Origin: an uncultured Actinomycetes bacterium
GTDB lineage: Bacteria > Actinomycetota > Actinomycetes > Nanopelagicales > Nanopelagicaceae
NCBI GenBank assembly: GCA_903863015.1
Contig: CAIPAI010000057.1
Span: 103,249-167,248, forward strand
Direction of reading: 5' to 3'
Length of the DNA stretch: 64,000 nucleotides
Shown here: positions 1-12,000 of the stretch, in pieces
Position numbering within the stretch: the stretch's first letter is position 1
Layout: each line of letters begins with the position of its first letter
The notes under the pieces: generated by a model
The model's database searches: none
What the model saw: the letters and a program-made list of their open reading frames with translations, nothing else
What the model was told of the DNA's origin: nothing
Position numbers and translations under genes: made by a program

Positions 1-3000
1 GCTCGCCGGACAAACGGCCTTCTTCCGCGTCGCAGCTATCACTGATGGTTCTATCACCGGTAACTTCATCGTGAGCTCGGCAGCGCCTACTTCAACTCCA
101 AGTGCACCGCAGAGCCCAGTAGCATCACCCACCTCGCTTACTCAAGTCACTGTCACTTGGGCGCCACCTACAAGTAGTGGTGGTCGCGCACTCACTGGCT
201 ACCACATTGAGTACAAGTTGGCATCGGATACCACGTGGGTCACTGCGATCGATGACACCTCTTCTTTGGGTAGCAGCGTGGCACTCCTTACGGCCTACTC
301 AATCGCTGGTCTTGCAACGGGTAGTACCTATGACATTCGCGTGGCTGCACGCAACGGTTCCGGTGCCGGCGATCTCGGTCCTACATCTGCAAAGGTCACC
401 ACCACGATCACGGCAGCGCCTGGCCAACCACAAGCGTTCGTAGCGACTTCTGGCGATCAACAGATCGTGCTCTCATGGAGCGCGCCAGTTGATGCCAGCT
501 CTATCACCGGTTACAAGGTCGAGAAGTACAACGGTTCGTCATGGGTTACAGAAACCACTACGGCGACCACCGTCACTTCATACACCTTTGGATCGTTGGC
601 AAATGGTTCGAACTACATCTTCCGCATCACGACCTTCAATAACTTGGGTTCCGGAACGCCGCTACCGATTAGCGCTACGCCATTCGGTGCACCTGCGGCA
701 CCTACCGCGCTCGCAGTGAAGCAGACCAGCGGTCAACTCCTCGTGACATGGGCACCACCAGCCACGGGCACCACCGGTGGATCTGCTGTAACTGCATACG
801 TACTTGAGTTCACCGACTCCACCACTGCAACAGTAGAGACGGTCACGGTTACCGGAACGTCCTATTCGAAGAGCACGATTGTCGGACACACGTACCTAGT
901 CCGCGCTGCATCGCAGACTGCACCGATCGCAACTGCGTCTGCTCCAAGCGGGCTCACCACAACGTCAACGACCACCGGCGCCTACAGTGCGCAGGTATCA
1001 CCTACTGTCGCAGCACTGCCCACTGAACCTACGAACTTGCAACTCCTAGCAAGCTCAGGTGCCCTTCAAGTGACATGGGATACTCCAACTTCTGGCGCCC
1101 CAGATAACTACCTTGTCGATTACTCCACCAACGGTTCTATCTGGACGCGGGTAGCAACTGTTTCCTATAGTGCTGCACGCGTAGCAAACATCAACAGCCT
1201 CACCAATGGTGTGCCGATCCTGGTTCGTGTTGCCGGTTCCGTTGTTGCGGGAACTGGTCCATTCTCGGTGAAGAGCGCAACACCTTCAACGGTTCCGGGC
1301 GCGCCATCTTCAGTCACTGTCATTCGCCAGAATGCTGGTCTCTTTGTTACTTGGAATGCGCCAACTGATAACGGCGGTGCTCGTATCGATACTTACACAG
1401 TTCGCGTGGTGTCGAGTTCAGACACATCAACGGTTCTCGAGACCGCCACTGTGACCGGAGAAGTTTCCTCACGTCTGATGACCACGCGCGCCTTGAATAC
1501 TTACAAGGTCTTCGTCACGGCCGCGAATGCAAATGGCGTGGGCGCGGGAAGTGCCTACGTTGCTGAAGTGAGCATTCCAGGGTCGATTTCAACCATCTCT
1601 AAGGTGGAAATCTCAACAGCTGGAGATCAGGTGATTCTCACTTGGAGTAGCGCCGTTGATGCCACTGAATATTTGGTGGAAACCCGCACTGCAGCTTCGA
1701 GCAGTTGGAGCGTGGGCACCGTGGTGACGGCACCTGCAGTAACAAAGACTCTTGTTGGGCTCACCAATGGTGCGACGTACTACGCGCGTATCACAGGTCG
1801 CAATCTTCAAGGATCTGGACCGAGCTCAGTAGTGGCGATCACTCCGATTCGTTTGGCTTCAGCGCCGCAAGAAGTAACTTCGCAGTCTTCATCACAGAGC
1901 ACTGGACTCGTGCTCTGGAAGGCACCTGCTGATATAGGTGGTTCAGTAATCACTGGTTATGTCATCGAAACTTCAACGGTAACTGCCTCTGCAAGCACCG
2001 TGGTGCAAAACTCTTCAACCACCATCTTTACTCTCACAGGTTTGAACTCACCTGAAACTTATACGGTTCGAATTGCTGCTATCACGCCTGCGGGTCAAGG
2101 TCCTTGGTCGGACACGGCAACTTTAACGACGGTTCCTGATGCTCTTGGTATCACTATCTCCAATGTTGTTGTCACATATCCTGCAAGTAATGCAACGTCA
2201 ATTTCCTGGACTGACTCCGATATCACCACGGTTTCTTACACAGTCTCCTACACCTATGGATTAAGTGGATCCTACGTAGATACGACAACCGCAACGCCAG
2301 CGATAGATCTGACGGCTCTCACCAACGGAACGAACTACTTTGTCCGTATCAGTTCTAGTAATGGTTCTACTTCCTCACCATTTGTCATCACCTCATTTAC
2401 ACCACGCACCTCTCCTCTTGCAGTGAATTCTTTGACAGCAAGTTCGAATATCGGAGCGCTCTCACTTTCTTGGTCGGCGCCAACGGACTTAGGCGGATTG
2501 CCGTTGATCGGCTATCGAGTCGCACTCTCTGATTCGAGTAGTGGACTTCTCTCAACGGAGACAATCACGGCAACGAGTAAGACCTTCAACGGCCTCTCCA
2601 CAAGTGAGAGCTACACGGTTTCGGTGACAGCTGTTACCGGCGTCAACGGTGAGACTCCGCTTGTAGGGATAGATTCCACTCTTACTGGTTTGCAGGTATA
2701 CGCCCGGGCAGCCGCTCTTTCAATCAATACGCCAACCCCGACCAGCGGGGGAGCGATCGTTACTTGGCCAGTGCCATCTGCTGCATCACTCTTTAACGGT
2801 ACAAACCTCGGCTACCACGTCGAAGTGAGCACTTCGAGTTCGGCGTGGAGTGATGTGGCAACTCCAAGTATTTCCTCTGATGGCACCACCGCGACTTTGA
2901 CGCTCTCCAGCCTGGTCAACGCAACCACGAACTTCATTCGCGTCAGCGTGCTCACAGAGGCCGGATATGGCGAGCCAGCTGTCACTGCAGTAACACCCAC

Positions 3001-6000
3001 GGGTACGCCATCGAAGCCACTCGGTGTTGCCATAACGCCAAGTGATCGACAAGCAGTTATCAACTGGCAGACGCCTGCATACACCTATGGTTCGGTGATA
3101 ACGGGCTACCGCTTGACCTATACCGAGTCAGGCACTGCAAATGTTTCTACCGAAACGGTGACTGCAACAACGACAAAGACAAAGACGGGTCTGACAAACG
3201 GCACGACTTACCGCGTTGAAATCGTAGCGTGCACACTTCCTGGCGCTGACTGCAGCTCACTTGTTGGCGATACGAGTACTGCAGTCGCGTTCACGCCATT
3301 TACTCTCTCGGAAAGCGTAGAAACGTTAACTGCCACGAGCGGCGATGCCCGAGTCACACTTGGCTGGAACACTCCTCGTGATAACGGTGGATTGCCGCTC
3401 GTCTCATACTTTGTTGAACGAAGCGAAAATGGCGCCACGTGGACTTCTGTGGGGAGTACGAATCACGTACTTGGAACGCCTGCTTATTCCGTTGTCGATA
3501 CCGGAACATCTGGTGCACCAATCGTGAACGGCACTACTTACTTCTACCGCGTCACGCCATATACAAATGCCGGTCAGGGCCCAGCACGCACCATCTCTGC
3601 GCGACCAGCAGGTGCGGCTGGAAAGCCCACCGGACTTGGTGCAGTTGCCAGCAGTGGTCAAGCGCAAATTACTTGGAGTTCGCCGACGGTTGACGGCGGA
3701 CGTGCCATCACGAATTACACGGTGCGCATCTCTCCCGTAGTGGGAGGTTCGGAGACCTTCACGGTGGGCTCGGCAACCACGTCATACTTGCTCTCGGGCG
3801 TCTCTAATGGTGTTACCTACACGATTTCTGTGGCGGCATTCAACGGTGCACTCGGTTCTTACTCCGACACCATTACCGCGACCCCTGCTGCATTAGCCGG
3901 GTCCGTTCAGGCACTGACACCAATCACGGGTCAGAGTTCAGGATTGGTTCGCCTTGAGTGGGATACCCCCACAGTTGCCGCTGGTATCACCAACTACTTA
4001 GTCGAGAAGAGCCTCAACGGATCGGTCTGGTCAACACTCACTTCTCTCTCGGCAACGAGTGCGGGGCATTATGTCTACGAAGCCACTGGCCTCACCGATG
4101 GCACTAGTTACTTCTTCCGCGTCAGCGCACTCACTGCTGCCGGGACTGGCCCCGGTGCGGTGACATCTTCCACGCCGACCGGACCACCTCCGGCTCCGAC
4201 GGGCCTGAGCGTGAGCTCGGATCAAGGCGCGGCCAACATCGCTTGGAGCGCACCCATTTACGTCGGCGTCGTAGCTAGTTACGACGTGGAGTACTGCGAT
4301 CTGACTGCAGTATCGAGCGCCTGCACCACGATCAACCTTGGCGCATCGAGCACTCGCACTTCAGTATCTGTCTCTAATGGAAAGCCATACTCCTTCCGAG
4401 TGCTCGCGCGCAGCTCGACGTCGGCCGGTACCTGGAGTGACACCGTCACCGCAACTTCCTACTCACCACCGGGTGCACTTTCTTCGCTTAACACAGTCGC
4501 TGGCAATGCGTCAGTGGCGCTCTCATGGAATGTCCCTGATGTATCGGCCCTTGGCGGCATGCCGTCACCTGTATACGTTGTTGAGTACTCCGGTAACGGT
4601 GGTGCGAGTTGGACCCTCTCCACTTCGAGCATCACTGGTCCCACGAGTGGCCGAGTAGCTACCAATATCACCGGCCTCACTAATGGAACTTCGTACCTCT
4701 TCCGTGTTGCGCTCTTTAACGCCACGACCTCTCGCTACGGCCAATACTTAGTCTCGGCTGCCACTCCAGCCCGCCGCTCAGATGCACCCACTGGGCTTAC
4801 TGCGCTCTTGCCTCTTCCTGCAGCTGCCGGTGTGGTGAATGTTGCGTGGGTTGCACCTACGTCAACTGGTGGATTCCCGATTACTGGATTCCAGATTCAA
4901 TACGTCACAAGTTCGCCAGGAACCACGCCGCCGACCACGGGTTGGTCAGTATTGATTGGATCTAACAACGACGGCTCGAGCACGACTTACCAAGCAACTG
5001 GTCTCTCGTCGAACTATCAGTACACCTTCCGCACAGCCGCAATTACGCCAGCTGGTCTTGGTGACTTCTCACTGGTTGATGATGATTCCACGATAAAGCC
5101 AGCAGGATTCGCGGCAGCACCAGCGGCGATCAATGCGGTAATCAATTCTTCAACGGCTGTTACCGCTTCTTGGAGCTCCGTACCCGTGGGTAGCCTCGGC
5201 GGCGGTACCTTTGATTGGTATCGCGTGGAGCGCAGCGCGAATGGTGTTGATTGGACGCTTGCCGACACCACAACAGCGCTCTCGTATCAATTCACTGGAT
5301 TAACACCTGGTGATCGCCTCTTTATTCGCGTGAGTGCGAAGACCTCTGCAGGTGTGGGCGATGCCGCGGTCACGCTGGTAACTCCAAGTGCGATTCCATC
5401 CATACCAGTCATTGGTGGCGTATCGGCAAATAGCGATGGCACCGCAACTGTTACGTGGACCGCCGGAGCAAGCAACGGTTCAACAGTGACGAGCTACTTA
5501 CTTGAGCAATCTACCGATGGCTCAACTTGGATCTCAGCCAAGACCACCGAGCCGCTGCTGGCCACATCATCTTCGTCATACTCAGCTAACGTCATCAACT
5601 TGCAAGCTGCAACGACGTATCGATTCCGCGTGAAAGCGGTGTACGCAGCAGGCCTTACCTCGGCTGCCACTGGCGCGAGCGGGATCGTTCAAGTAGCCCT
5701 CTCATCAACTCCTGGCGCACCACAGAGTTTGGTCCTGACTCCAGGTGATGGACAGATCGCGATCACGTGGCAGGCACCGGTGGTTGATTCTTCGACTGCT
5801 TCCATCACCGGTTACGACATCGATCGCAGTACCGATGGTTCGACGTGGGCAATTGTGGCCCGCAATGTCGCAGCTGGCGGAACGCTCGCATCTACCATTT
5901 CGCCGCTCGCTAACGGCGTGCGTTACTACATCCGTGTTACGACGGTTTCGGCTCTGGGTTCTGTCGGAAACGCTGTCAAGAGCGCAACACCTGCAACGCT

Positions 6001-9000
6001 GCCGAGTAGCGCAGAGTCACTCACCGCAACAAGTGTTTCGTCGACGCGTATTGATCTGGCGTGGAATGCACCAGCGAATACTGGCGGCGCCGAGATCTTG
6101 GGTTACACCATCAACATCAATGATGGTTCAGGTTGGGCTCCTGCACTTAACGGTGCTCGCGTCGTCTCTTCACCGGCATCAATCACGGGCCTTACCCCCG
6201 GTACTTCCTACGCTTTCCATATTCACGCAGTTAACTCGGTCGGCGAAAGCGTTCAGAGTAACGAAGCGAGCGCTCTTACCTTTATCAACGCTACGGTTCC
6301 ACAGAACTTCCGTGCACGTGGTGGCGGAAGTGGAACTGTCATCCTCACGTGGGATCCACCTGTCTCCACTAATGGTCTTGCCGTGACCTCCTACACTGTC
6401 CAATACTCGTTCGACGGTGGCTCCTGGACAGTTGGAAGTGTTTCGGGAAGTACCTTGACTAAGACGTTGACTGGTTTGGTGGATGGCCACACGTACTTCT
6501 TCCGCGTTCAAGCTATTACGGCATCAGGTAACGGTGCGGTAGCGGCCACGATTGGTATCCCAGCAACCGTCGCCGATGCCCCTACTAACTTGACTGCTGT
6601 GGTCTCCGGTGACCGTCGCGTCTCGATCACTTGGACGGCGCCCACAAATACTGGCGGAACGCCGGTAACGGATTACCAGATCGAAACCTCTGTAGATGCA
6701 GGCGTCAGGTGGACCATATTCACTAAGGGTGGCGCCATCACCTCACCGTCCTTTGTACTGACTGCACTCAACGGCGGAGTCGATTACCAGATTCGCGTGA
6801 GCGCTATCACGAGTGCAGGTACTGGTTCGGCATCTCTTCCTGCGATGGCAACAGTGCTGGCGCTTCCGGCAGCACCTGCGGGCGTTGTGGTCACTTCGCA
6901 AAACTTGAGCCTCAAACTCGATTGGAGCGCGCCCAGCGGCCTAGTCACGAGTTACCGCGTGGAGTACAGCGAGAATGGATCTACGTGGACCACGGCTACC
7001 ACTTCCGCTGGCTTGAACGCCACCACTTCGGCGATCACTCATACAATCACCGGCTTGGTGAATAGTCGCCTCTACTTCGTCCGTGTCACAGGTACGAATG
7101 CTGCTGGAATGGGAACCGGTGCGGTCACATCAGGCATCCCAGCTACCACTCCTTCTGCTCCAACTTCATTGACGGCCAGCGGAATTATTAACCAGGTCTT
7201 GCTCTCCTGGGTTGCGCCACCAGCGACAGCTATTGGTACTGGTGGTGCACCTATTACGGGTTACAAGATCGAGGTGAATGATGGCGGCGGATGGAAGACT
7301 TCCATTGCAAACACTGGATCGTCTTCAACGTCTGCGCCTATCTCCACTGTCGATGGCACCGTTGCTCTCTCGCCGAGCGCCTCACCGTCGTACCAATTCC
7401 GCGTTTCAGCAATTAACAGTGCGGGTGCTGGTACGGCAAGTAATATCGTCACTTCGTTGCCGATTGCGCAGCCAGGCGCCGTAGCCTCATTGACCGCAAC
7501 CCCATCATCGGGTCAAGTCACTCTGAATTGGTCGGCATCAACTGGTTCACTCGTAGGTTACGTTGTTGAGCGCAGCACGAACGGCACTACCTGGACCACT
7601 GCCACGACGACATCACCGAGCACTCTCTCGTACTTAGCCGCAGGGCTTACTAACTCGACCACTTATTACTTCCGCGTGTCAGCGCTCAGTAACGTAGGTG
7701 CTGGTACCCCAGCAGTTATTAGCTCGATGCCAGTCAGCACCCCTGGCGCACCCACGAGCTTTGCGGCTGCAGTGGTCGGTAGCACTGTGAAACTCACCTG
7801 GGTTGCTCCGGTAAGTAATGGTGGCGCGGCCATCACAAATTACTCGGTTGAGTCATCATCTAATGGCACCACTTGGAGCGCGACTTCAACGCAGCCATCG
7901 GGTACCGCAACGTCGGTATCGCTTACTGGAATTTCAGGAACCCTCAGTTACCGCGTTAAGGCGGTTAACTCGCAAGGTAGTAGCCCGGCAAGTAGCGTCG
8001 TGACTGCGCAAGCATTATCAGCACCTTCACCAGTAGGCGTGCTCACACTTGTTCCACTTGACTCTTCGCTTCGTGTTGATTGGAGTGATTCGAGCACCAC
8101 CACTACTTCTTATCGTGTGGAGTGGGCCCTCGCCTCTAACGCTTCACTCTGGACCGCGGTATCTCCTTCCGTACCTAAGCCAGTGAGCGGTAGTGCGGTG
8201 ACCACAACCATCAGTGGTTTGACGAATGGCATTGCCTACATGGTTCGCGTTAGCGGTGAGAACAGTGCTGGTATTGGTGCATCCTCCATTGGCGCTGGTA
8301 CACCACGTGCACCTGCGGCAGCTCCAGCAAACTTCCAAGTTCTTAATGACAATGGTGATGCAGTTCTTTCGTGGACTGCGTCTGCCTCTGGTGGTGCACC
8401 TATCGTTGGTTACCGCATCGAGACGGCCACCGCTGGAACGTGGAGCGTGGCGGTGGCAAATACCAACTCAAGTGCCACGAACTATCGCGTTACTGGTCTT
8501 GCTATCGGAACGACCTACTCGTTCCGCGTCACTGCGATCACTAGCGATTCATACGGGTCGCTAGTGGGAAGTACCTCTGCAGAAGTTTCCTTGACTTCGG
8601 TCGCTGCGCCAACATCTGCCACGACCATCACGGTCACGCCAAAGAACGGCGCAGTCGATCTTGCCTGGACAACAGTCGCTGATGCGTTGGCCTATCGTGT
8701 TGAATACAGCACCAACGGAGTGACGTGGACCAACCTCTACGCTTCAACGCAGCTGACCTCTATTAGCAACATCAGCGGTCTCACGAATGGTGTTAACTAC
8801 TTCTTCCGCGTCACCGCCTTCAACGACATCGGGCCTGGTCCAGCATCGATCGCATCTGAGGCGCCACGTGGCCCAGCAACCAAGCCGTTGAGCATCGGCG
8901 CGGTGGCCGACTCCAACCTCGGAGTGAGCTTGAGTTGGTCGGTACCGTCCTCTACCGGTGGTGTGGCAATCCAGAAGTACCGCATTGGAGTAACGCCAAA

Positions 9001-12000
9001 CGGTGGATCACGCACGACTGTTGATACCACCGACAATGCGACGAACTACCGAGTGAGTGGTTTGACTAACGGTGGAACTTATATCTTCGACGTGTCTGCA
9101 TTGACTGCTCAGACCGGTGAAGTCACCTACACCTTGGGCGCCTCATCAGACACCATTACTGCGGTTGCAAACCTCTCCACAAGTTCGCTGGTGGCACCGG
9201 CATCGTTGAGTTTGGCAATTGCAGCTAAAACACCTTCGGTTGCTATCCGGATAACGTGGACCGCGCCAGTCGGTGTCACACCTACCCGCTACCTCGTACA
9301 AGCGGGCGAGCGGTCAACGACTGGTACCACAGTCTGGCGTCCAGTTCGCGTGAGCAAGGTAGATGCGAATTCTTCGCCTGTAGGAGGAACGGATTGGTTC
9401 ATCACTCCGACGAGCGATACCAGCACTTCTACCCCGTCCACCGTGCTCGGCGGCAGCGTTCTATCGATCGATGTCATTGGCCTCTACGACACCTCGACCG
9501 CCACGACATCTTCAGCCTTTACCATCGGTCGCTCATATGTCTTCCGTGTGATCGCCGATACGGGAATCACCTTCGATAACACAACTGTTCGTGGTGGCGT
9601 GAGCTACCTCAAGGCCAAGACCCTAAAGAGTGCGGCCCCAGTTGCTGGTCCAGTTATCCCAGTGAAGAGCGTCAACCTCGTTACTGAAAATAGCGATGGT
9701 TCCGTGGCTACTGTGGCGTTGACTTCCGTACCTGATGCGCCTACTTCAGTGCTTGCTAACAACGTTGGTCCAAGCAAGGTGGGTGTCACGTGGACCTCTC
9801 CATTGAACACAGGTGATCTTCCACTTGATGGCTATGAAGTCACCATTGTGAACGGTGGAAGTACCGAAACCGCTACCGTCACTTCTAACTCATATATTTA
9901 CTCTGGTATTGCCGGCGTAACGTATACCTTCACAGTCAAGGCCATTAACGCAGAAGGCCTTTCAGTGGCTTCGGCTTCGGCGTCGGCCACCGCGCGCGCG
10001 GTGACGGCCATCGTTCCTACTTCGGTCGCAACTTCTCTCGGTGCCGCAGACTCGGGTCGAGTCACCTTAAGTTGGTCAGTTGCGTCCGAAAGCGATGTCA
10101 CTGGCTACACGATCGAGCGTTCCGAAAATGGTGTGACTTGGACGGCGATTGGTGCGCTCACCGTCGCTTCATCTGGTTCTGCCACCTCGCGTAGCTTTGT
10201 GGTGGGTAATCCAGCCGCGACGGGTGCAATCAACGGCAATCCCGCACTTATTTCCGGACATGCTTACTTCTTCCGCGTCGCCGCAACCAACAGCGCTGGT
10301 GTCGGTTCTTACGGATCGGCTTCAGCAATTCCACTTGGCACGCCAAACGCGCCAGTAGTAAGTGGCGTCGGGCGCGATGGTTCGGCCATTCTGCTCTGGA
10401 GTCCACCAACTGATCCCAAGGGTCGCAGTATCACTGGCTATGAAGTGCTCTATCCAAATGGTTCTGCCGTCTCCTGTGGCACTTCAGGTCTCGAGACCTC
10501 CTGCACGGTGAGCGTTGGTCAAGGCGGTGCAGCCATCGTGAACGGAACGCCTCTCACGCTTCGGGTCCGGGCCACCTTCGTCGACGTACTGAATATTGGA
10601 ACTCCCGGTCGTGGTGATTCTTCAACCGTCACCGTCACTCCCGTGGGTGTCCCCGATGCGCCGATTTCAGGAAGTTCAGTAGCAACCAGCCGGCAACTCG
10701 TACTCAACTGGTCGATGACTGGCGCACCTGGATTCTCGGCAGCCAACGCACCAACGGGTTACGAAATTGAACAACTCACGGGTGGATCTTTCAATACCAT
10801 TGCCACCATTTCGAATGCGACTACTTTTACTTATACGGTCGGCTCACTTACCAACGGTACGAGCTACCTCTTCCGCGTATGGGCGAAGAACGATTCGGGT
10901 CGCTCAGCAACTGCACTTCTTATTAGCGGCACACCAGTCGGTGCTCCTGGCGCATCAGGTTTGGCGCTCGCAGTGGCACCCGCTTCCGTCACCGCATCGT
11001 GGACGCAACCTACCGATACTGGTGGCCGTCTCATCACTGATTACATCATCACGGCAACGCAGGCCTCCGTGCCAGTCGATACCAGTGCATGTGTCGGCAC
11101 TGCCATGACGTGCATCATTGGTGGATTAACCAACGGAATTCCAGTTACCGTCACGGTGACTGCAAAGAATGAAGATGCATTGCTTGGCACGCCAATCTCA
11201 CTCACGGCCACGCCAGTTGCCTTGCCGTTGAGTGTCTCATCACTTGATGCGGTCAGCCCTGTCTCGCATTCGATTACCCTCACTTGGACATCTGGAGTTA
11301 GTGGCCACCGCGTGGAGCGCAGTCTTAACGGTGTTACTTGGACCGTGCTCGCGCCAGCTGATACCGCTTCCTCTCCGATTACTGATAGTGCGGTGCCAAG
11401 CGATGGTGTCGATCTCTTCTACCGCGTTTCTGGAATTAACGATGCAGGTGTGGGTCCAGGAACAGTGATCACTGCGCAATCAAAGGGTGCTGCATCCGCG
11501 GTACAGAACATTCAAGGAACGCAGCAAGATCGCGCAGCGCTGATTAGTTGGGATCTGCCGGCTTCAACTGGTGGACTATCGATCTCTGGTTACAAGGTCA
11601 CGGGCGAGAAGTACGAAGCATCCGCGTGGGTAGCACTCGCTGGTACCCAAATCGTCTGCGGCGCCACAACCACTTCTTATCAATGGACTGGTTTGACCAA
11701 TGGCACCGCCTATCACTTCACAGTCTCACCATTTGCAGTGATCCCTGGCCACACTCCTGGCTTGGATTGCTCAACGTGGAGTGTGACCTCAGCCGACTTC
11801 TACATCGGAACCTCTTCGACTACTGGAAGCATCACGCCTTCTCCAGTCCCTGGAGCTGTCTCGGGTCTTGTGGGCACTGCAGGCGATGGCAAGGTCACTT
11901 TGAATTGGGATCCACTACCAGGTGCTGCTTACTACGTCGTCGAAGCGAAGGGTTCGGTCGGACCAAACTTCGCGACCGTGACGTGCGCGAACGACACTCT

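Noticed and set aside
5745..6386. Plus-strand 213-codon frame inside the Fn3 gene
   Set aside because: Out-of-frame shadow rich in Arg/Leu/Ser with no domain; the Fn3 frame is clearly the real one.
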